From Paraperibacillus marinus (GTDB taxonomy: Bacteria > Bacillota > Bacilli > Bacillales > DSM-1321), in NCBI RefSeq assembly GCF_046237605.1, contig NZ_CP143542.1:3534001-3598000 (forward strand): 64,000 bases of DNA. Direction: 5' to 3'. The position numbers and the translations under genes were made by a program. Below, piece after piece: positions 59,155 through 64,000 of this stretch. The notes beneath the pieces were generated by a model, which ran no database searches, was not told the origin of the DNA, and saw only the letters and a program-made list of their open reading frames with translations. Position 1 is the stretch's first letter. Each line of letters starts with the position of its first letter.

Positions 59155-59285
59155 TAGGTTGACTTCCGTTCCAGGCGCTCGCTTTCCGCGGGGCGGGCGG
59201 TGAGCCTCCTCGGCTTTGCCTGCTGGGTCTCACCTGTCCCGCTGCTCCCGCAGGAGTCTCGCACCTTACACTCCAGTCAACCTTG
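59155..59285. repeat. Dispersed palindromic element, long copy
   Basis: 131 bases with terminal inverted repeats (AGGTTGACT and CCAGTCAACCT). Inner parts GTGAGCCTCCTCGGCTTTGC, GGGTCTCACCTG and CAGGAGTCTCGCACCTTAC match the short copy at 30675-30775. It lies in the upstream region of the permease gene. Related elements are, as I recall, widespread in Bacillaceae. Confidence 0.75.
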
Positions 59286-59679
59286 TTTAACAATAAAAAC
59301 TACTTTATGAGCGATAAAAAAACAGGTTGAGCAATCCCTTTTAGTATATTCTGATAATTTTTAATCTAACTGATTTACCGTAAATATACAAGTAACTAAT
59401 GCTTTAGGTCTTTTGTAACAGCATGTTATCTATTCACTTTATTTCGGCAGGTTGTCATTTTACTATATTAATAAAATATACACAAATGAAAACATGCAGG
59501 GAACAGATACATGCGAGAAACTTATAAGTCCGCTTTGAAAATTTAAATCATGATGTATAGTTATCAGGAAGGATAAATAATTATAATGCTTATGCTGAAA
59601 AAGACTGATAGTTCTTTATTCCCGAATTTCTGCAGAAAGAAATCGACTGAGAGAAATAAATATAGACTTCTTTCCCGCT
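59286..59679. other. AT-rich intergenic region, nothing recognised
   Basis: About 390 AT-rich bases between the repeat element and the broken coiled-coil gene. No gene, RNA or repeat was supported. Confidence 0.45.
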
Positions 59680-59935
59680 CTATAGACACAAAAAAAGACC
59701 CCCTCGTTCAACCTGCCTGAGAACATGATCTACAAAGGGCCTAAGTTGCTCCGTAGTTTCTTTTCTGTCTTTCATGACGGTTAATTCAAGCTCCTTCTGA
59801 CCCTTTTGAACTCCCATTAATTCCTTCTGTAAAGAAGATATTTCCTGCTTGGCATACTCCAGCTCAGGCGGCTTAAAACTTGGGCAGGATGTTCTCATTA
59901 ATGGCTTTTTCATGTTCCTGTATCTTTGTCTCCAT
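59680..59935 (-). pseudogene. Frameshifted coiled-coil ORF
   Basis: An ATG at 59935, eight bases after GGAGG, begins METKIQEHEKAINENILPKF and meets a stop at once; the next frame continues KPPELEYAKQEISSLQKELM ... RPFVDHVLRQVER as a Lys/Glu-rich coiled coil. Taking one T from the T4 run at the junction joins the two into about 80 residues. Small coiled-coil proteins of this kind occur in phage lysis cassettes and elsewhere; no family is assigned. The 3' part runs through AGGGGGTCTTTTTTTG and its end may be altered. Confidence 0.55.
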
Positions 59936-60011
59936 GATTACCGCCTCCAGTGTAATCCCCCTTACTTATTGCTTATCTTTTGAAGATTCAGCTTATTAAT
60001 CAAAGAAAAAA

Positions 60012-60032
60012 CACCTCCTTATTAAGGGGGTG
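60012..60032 (-). terminator. Terminator after the RsbR-like gene
   Basis: CACCCCCTT/AAGGAGGTG stem (one G-U) with a T6 run on the minus strand. Confidence 0.85.
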
Positions 60033-60046
60033 CTTGACTCCTCTAT

Positions 60047-60874
60047 TTATTTTTCCAATGACTCTAATGCTTGTTTTACTGTCGAAAAGTTTTTTGATTC
60101 TCTAACATCAAGCCCGCCTTCAACAATACTTTTAACCAACCCAGGCCTCAACCCGGTCGCAATCACATTAACATCCAACAACTGAAGTACCTGCGCCATT
60201 TCATATAAAGCCTGACCAAATTCGGGTTGAATGTGTTCAATTCCTGAGTAGTCAGCTATTAGATCTGTTATTTTCATTTCAACTATCCTTGGTACTACAT
60301 GATCACGTAAATGTGCAATTCTGGATTCACTGAACTCACCAACAAGAGGGATAATACCTATCCCTTCTTTTATAGGAACAATAGGTGCAGATAAATTAAC
60401 TATTTCTTTTTCTGTATGAATTCTAAATTGGGATATAAGCTGCTCATAATGTCTAACTGTTTCATTTAGACTGAAGTCTAAGAATTGGTTTAATTTCTTA
60501 AGCACATAGACGTTCTCTTTTAGAGAAAGACTTAAATTAATACTTATTTCAGTGAGGATGTCTACAAGGATGCTTCTACTCGGTGTGTAGCGCATGACTA
60601 TTTCAGATATTCCACTATAGTCCGACACTTGTTTAACCGCATTATCCCTACTCCATTCCAGGAGTAAATCAGGAACTTCCTGATGACTGTTTTCACATAA
60701 CAAGGAATTACCTAAGTGCTTGATTAGATCAGTATACATTTGAATTGCTTGAATTCTTTCCACATCTGAGATGCTTAAACTCATTTCTATCAGTACACTG
60801 TTAACAACCTGGCCAGCAAGCACCTCGGCATTTTCAACCAAATGTTGTCCCATCATATTTAGGGTCATGGTCAT
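60047..60874 (-). CDS. RsbR-type STAS protein
   Basis: A 275-residue cytosolic protein. The N-terminal ~150 residues form a helical, globin-like sensor of the RsbR type; the C-terminal STAS domain begins LSAPIVPIKEGIGIIPLVGEF and has TDLIADYSGIEHI. The two Thr phosphorylated in RsbR are Ser here (FSESRI, DYSG). It may join stressosomes. ATG at 60874 is taken as start; the frame opens at GTG 60922. No rsb genes are adjacent. Base composition is more AT-rich than its neighbours. Confidence 0.82.
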   Translation of the reverse strand: MTMTLNMMGQHLVENAEVLAGQVVNSVLIEMSLSISDVERIQAIQMYTDLIKHLGNSLLCENSHQEVPDLLLEWSRDNAVKQVSDYSGISEIVMRYTPSRSILVDILTEISINLSLSLKENVYVLKKLNQFLDFSLNETVRHYEQLISQFRIHTEKEIVNLSAPIVPIKEGIGIIPLVGEFSESRIAHLRDHVVPRIVEMKITDLIADYSGIEHIQPEFGQALYEMAQVLQLLDVNVIATGLRPGLVKSIVEGGLDVRESKNFSTVKQALESLEK

Positions 60875-60977
60875 TTTCCTATGCCATCCTCTATAGTAGA
60901 TTTTACAAAGATTATACGCCACAGACCTCCATTGTACAAATCCATAAATACCCTTTTACAGAAAAAATAGAAGAAGA

Positions 60978-60994
60978 CGAACTTATAAAGTTCG
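60978..60994 (-). terminator. suf operon terminator
   Basis: CGAACTT/AAGTTCG stem with a 3-base loop, about 100 bases past the sufB stop, followed by a T-rich minus-strand flank. Confidence 0.55.
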
Positions 60995-61092
60995 CCTCCT
61001 ACACTTCAAAGAAAATCTGAGTCGGCATAAAACCGGCACAAGTGATTTTCTCCTTTATAAAAACTCGTTGATATTACAAGGATTGTAATGAA

Positions 61093-62490
61093 TTAACCGA
61101 TGGAACCTTCCATCTCAAACTTGATCAGGCGGTTCATTTCAACGGCATATTCCATTGGAAGCTCCTTCGTAAATGGCTCAATGAAGCCCATTACGATCAT
61201 TTCGGTTGCTTCCTGCTGGGAAATACCGCGGCTCATTAGATAGAATAGCTGCTCTTCTGAGACCTTTGAAACCTTGGCTTCATGCTCCAGGGAGATGTTA
61301 TCATTCAAGATTTCATTATAAGGAATCGTATCAGAAGTTGATTTGTTATCCATGATCAAGGTATCGCACTCGATATTGGAACGAGCACCTTCCGCTCTTC
61401 GTCCAAAATGGACGATTCCGCGGTACGTAACTTTTCCACCCTGCTTGGAAATGGACTTGGACACGATGGTTGAAGATGTGTTTGGTGCCAAATGAATCAT
61501 TTTCGCACCTGCATCCTGATGCTGGCCTTTGCCGGCAATGGCAATGGAAAGCGTCATTCCACGCGCGCCTTCTCCTTTTAGGATAACAGCAGGGTATTTC
61601 ATGGTTAACTTGGAGCCGATGTTTCCATCGATCCATTCCATGGTAGCATTTGCCTCACAGACAGCACGCTTGGTAACAAGGTTGAACACATTGTTCGCCC
61701 AGTTCTGAATGGTCGTGTATCGGCAGTAAGCACCCTTTTTAATGACAATCTCAACGACTGCACTGTGAAGGGAATTCGTTGTATAGACAGGAGCTGTACA
61801 ACCCTCTACATAATGCACACTTGCATCTTCATCCACAATGATCAGGGTACGTTCGAACTGTCCCATATTTTCAGAGTTGATACGGAAGTATGCCTGCAGC
61901 GGCGTATCCACTTTGATTCCTTTAGGAACATAGATGAAGGATCCGCCAGACCATACAGCCGAATTCAAGGCTGCAAATTTATTGTCTGTAGGAGGAATCG
62001 TTTTTCCAAAGTGTTCACGGAAAATGTCTTCGTTTTCCCGGAGCGCTGAATCAGTGTCTTTGAAGACAATGCCCATCGCTTCGAGATCTTCCTTCATATT
62101 ATGGTATACAACCTCTGACTCATACTGGGCAGATACACCGGCAAGGTATTTCTGCTCAGCTTCAGGAATTCCGAGCTTGTCGAAGGTCTGCTTGATTTCG
62201 TCAGGCACTTCGTCCCATGACTTCTCTGACTTCTCAGAAGGCTTCACATAGTAGGTGATTTCGTCGAAGTTCAAGCTCATCAAGTCTCCGCCCCACTGAG
62301 GCATTGGCATATTATAAAAATGCTCCAAAGATTTCAAGCGGAAATCAAGCATCCATTGAGGTTCACTTTTCATTCGTGAGATTTCTTCTACGATTTCCCT
62401 GGTCAGACCGCGCTTTGAGCGGAAGATGGAAACATCCCTGTCCGAGAAGCCGTATTTATAATCCCCGATTTCTGGCATCTTTTTAGCCAT
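61093..62490 (-). CDS. sufB: SufB, Fe-S cluster assembly scaffold
   Basis: A 465-residue SufB of the SufBCD complex on which Fe-S clusters are built. GDYKYGFSDRDVSIFRSKRGL opens it, and SNIECDTLIMDNKSTSDTIPYNE plus MSRGISQQEATEMIVMGFIEPFTKELPMEYAVEMNRLI are conserved. It is the last gene of the suf operon, 45 bases after sufU, as in B. subtilis sufCDSUB. Confidence 0.97.
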   Translation of the reverse strand: MAKKMPEIGDYKYGFSDRDVSIFRSKRGLTREIVEEISRMKSEPQWMLDFRLKSLEHFYNMPMPQWGGDLMSLNFDEITYYVKPSEKSEKSWDEVPDEIKQTFDKLGIPEAEQKYLAGVSAQYESEVVYHNMKEDLEAMGIVFKDTDSALRENEDIFREHFGKTIPPTDNKFAALNSAVWSGGSFIYVPKGIKVDTPLQAYFRINSENMGQFERTLIIVDEDASVHYVEGCTAPVYTTNSLHSAVVEIVIKKGAYCRYTTIQNWANNVFNLVTKRAVCEANATMEWIDGNIGSKLTMKYPAVILKGEGARGMTLSIAIAGKGQHQDAGAKMIHLAPNTSSTIVSKSISKQGGKVTYRGIVHFGRRAEGARSNIECDTLIMDNKSTSDTIPYNEILNDNISLEHEAKVSKVSEEQLFYLMSRGISQQEATEMIVMGFIEPFTKELPMEYAVEMNRLIKFEMEGSIG

Positions 62491-62535
62491 AGATCTTTTC
62501 CTCCATTCTTTTGAAAGCAGGATATGCCCTGCTTA

Positions 62536-62970
62536 TCAGTTCGTTTCCTTGAGCCCTTTTTCCATGGCCTTCCATGCTAGTGTGGCACACTTGATCCTGG
62601 CTGGAAACTTGGAAACACCCGAGAGAGCCTCGATATCTCCCAGGTCTATATCTTCATCATACTCGTTGCCCTTCATTATATTTGAAAAAATATCAGAAAG
62701 CTTAAGAGCCGTCTCTATATCTTTGCCTTTGACTGCCTGTGTCATCATGGACGCCGAAGACATGGAGATGGAGCATCCTTCTCCGTCAAACTTGGCGTCA
62801 TTCACAATGCCATCCTTAACATCCAACGTCAGCCTGATGCGGTCGCCGCAGGTTGGATTATTCATATCCACAGTCAGGTTCCCGTTATTAAGGACACCTT
62901 TGTTGCGTGGATTTTTATAATGATCCATGATCACCTGGCGATACAACGTGTCTAGATTATTAAAAGACAT
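62536..62970 (-). CDS. sufU: SufU, zinc-dependent sulfurtransferase
   Basis: A 144-residue IscU-like protein that takes persulfide sulfur from SufS. LYRQVIMDHYKNPRNKGVL, NPTCGDRIRLTL (Cys), FDGEGCSISMSSASMM (Cys) and RIKCATLAWKAM (Cys) carry the zinc/sulfur ligands. AGGAG upstream selects the ATG at 62970. It overlaps the end of sufS by 11 bases. Confidence 0.95.
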   Translation of the reverse strand: MSFNNLDTLYRQVIMDHYKNPRNKGVLNNGNLTVDMNNPTCGDRIRLTLDVKDGIVNDAKFDGEGCSISMSSASMMTQAVKGKDIETALKLSDIFSNIMKGNEYDEDIDLGDIEALSGVSKFPARIKCATLAWKAMEKGLKETN

Positions 62971-64000
62971 TGCTGAAATACTCCTTTGTTTTGACAAGCC
63001 CTTCCACAAGCTTATCAATATCTTCTTCGGTGTTATACAGGTAAAAACTAGCACGGGCCGTCGACGATACCTTCAGCCAGCGCATAAGCGGCTGGGCACA
63101 GTGATGGCCGGCACGGACTGCGATGCCGTCTGCATCAAGGACCGTCGCCACATCGTGCGGATGCACTTCGTCCAGGTTGAACGTGATGACACCTGCCCGC
63201 TGCCCGGCGTTTTTAGGGCCATATATAGTTATACCCTCTACCTGTGACATTGAATCAAGCGCATAGGCTGCAAGCTTATGCTCATGGGCCTCAATTTCAT
63301 CAAGGCCGATATCCGTAAGAAAGTCAATGGCCGCACCAAGGCCGATGGCGCCGGCAATGATTGGAGTGCCCCCTTCAAACTTCCAGGGAAGCTCCTTCCA
63401 TGTTGACTCAAACAAGTCCACGATATCAATCATTTCACCGCCGAACTCGACCGGCTCCATTCCCTCGAGCAGATGCTTCTTGCCATAAAGGACGCCGATT
63501 CCTGTCGGGCCGCACATCTTATGCCCTGAAAAAGCAAAGAAATCGCAGTCAAGATCCTTCACATCCACTTTCAGGTGAGGAGCTGCCTGAGCTCCATCCA
63601 CCACCATGACCGCACCCTTTTCATGGGCAATCTGTGCGATTTCCTTTATTGGATTGATGACACCCAATACGTTGGAAACATACATAATGGAAACAATTTT
63701 CGTGTTTTCCGTGATCGTTTTCCGCACATCTTCAAGCGAAATTGTTCCGTCTTCCTGAAGGGGAAGATATTTTAAAACGGCCCCGGTCTTCTTGGCAGCC
63801 TGCTGCCAGGGAATGATATTACTGTGATGCTCCATGTAGGAAATCACAATTTCATCCCCTTCTTTCAGGTTATCCCCGCCGTAGCTTGAAGCCACGAGAT
63901 TGAGGGCAGTGGTTGTTCCACGCAGAAAAACTATCTCCTCAAGAGAGGCGGCATTGATGAATTTCCGGGCCTTTTCACGGGCTCCTTCGTATCGATCTGT
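62960..64000 (-). CDS. sufS: SufS, cysteine desulfurase (5' end outside window)
   Basis: The frame is open from the window edge (TDRYEGAREKARKFINA) to its stop, 346 residues, so the first ~60 residues are missing. Class V PLP enzyme: PLP Lys in FAFSGHKMCGPTG, and the persulfide Cys in AVRAGHHCAQPLMRW. It gives sulfur to SufU for Fe-S cluster building. It overlaps sufU by 11 bases, so the two are coupled. Confidence 0.96.
   Translation of the reverse strand, partial: TDRYEGAREKARKFINAASLEEIVFLRGTTTALNLVASSYGGDNLKEGDEIVISYMEHHSNIIPWQQAAKKTGAVLKYLPLQEDGTISLEDVRKTITENTKIVSIMYVSNVLGVINPIKEIAQIAHEKGAVMVVDGAQAAPHLKVDVKDLDCDFFAFSGHKMCGPTGIGVLYGKKHLLEGMEPVEFGGEMIDIVDLFESTWKELPWKFEGGTPIIAGAIGLGAAIDFLTDIGLDEIEAHEHKLAAYALDSMSQVEGITIYGPKNAGQRAGVITFNLDEVHPHDVATVLDADGIAVRAGHHCAQPLMRWLKVSSTARASFYLYNTEEDIDKLVEGLVKTKEYFSNVF

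Noticed and set aside
59061..59264. 68-residue N-terminal extension of the permease
   Set aside because: It is translated from the dispersed palindromic element and has no homology to permease N-termini; the GTG at 59060 has a good ribosome site.

Overview
The window is a contiguous piece of a Bacillaceae chromosome (low-to-mid GC, endospore former). Most genes have recognisable Bacillus subtilis counterparts in nearly the same order as the yugN-pgi ... yutJ ... yunF part of that genome, followed by nrgAB-like, sqhC and suf genes. Spore functions recur: an alpha/beta SASP, KapB/KapD, YutH, a YhcN/YlaJ lipoprotein, LytH, a CsgA-type protein, a yteA-type zinc finger protein and a sporulenol-synthase-like cyclase. 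No rRNA, tRNA, CRISPR array or prophage was seen.

Layout. 1-12 kb: partial yugN, pgi, an iron alcohol dehydrogenase, yuzA, rocD, yugI, an XRE regulator, a SASP, yugF, yugE and patB, then a STAS protein and a cold-shock gene. 12-23 kb: a P-loop kinase-like gene, a cyclophilin lipoprotein, kapB/kapD (without kinB), pbpD, yufK-like, yuxO-like, pepA, yuiD, a cytosolic BtuF-like protein, yuiC, yuiB and the tiny yuiA. 23-31 kb: a redox and Fe-S region with two type II NADH-dehydrogenase-like flavoproteins (yumB, yutJ), the ferredoxin-NADP reductase yumC, yutM, yutI, yuzB and yuzD. 31-35 kb: the hom-thrC-thrB operon. 35-45 kb: a 2-hydroxyacid dehydrogenase, yutH, yutG, an SDR, yutF, yutE, an EAL protein, DUF3055, yutD, yutC and lytH. 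45-48 kb: ammonium transporter and PII genes behind two perfect TnrA/GlnR boxes, then a CsgA-like and a yteA-like gene. 48.5-50 kb: an IS3-family element inserted in a short-period repeat array. 50-60 kb: yunC, yunD, a yunF interrupted by an in-frame TGA, a degenerate M50-like membrane protein, the cyclase, an ECF42-type sigma factor with its YCII/DGPF partner, a roc-type permease and a frameshifted coiled-coil ORF. 60-64 kb: an RsbR-type STAS protein and the 3' part of a suf operon (sufS-sufU-sufB).

How the genes work together: rocD and the RocE/RocC-like permease suggest arginine/ornithine use; amt-PII responds to nitrogen; sufSUB, yutM, yutI and perhaps yuzB/yuzD serve Fe-S metabolism; yumB/yutJ/yumC handle NAD(P)H electrons.

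The least explained structure lies between genes. There are two arrays of an 8-9 bp core repeated every 20-21 bp with unrelated filler, one of them split by the IS. There are also a dispersed ~160-bp element in two copies, a second dispersed palindromic element in two copies, a REP-like perfect palindrome and a long isolated hairpin. No wholly new multi-gene system is evident; the arrays, the ECF42/DGPF pair, the M50-like protein without its catalytic Glu and the interrupted yunF are the best leads.
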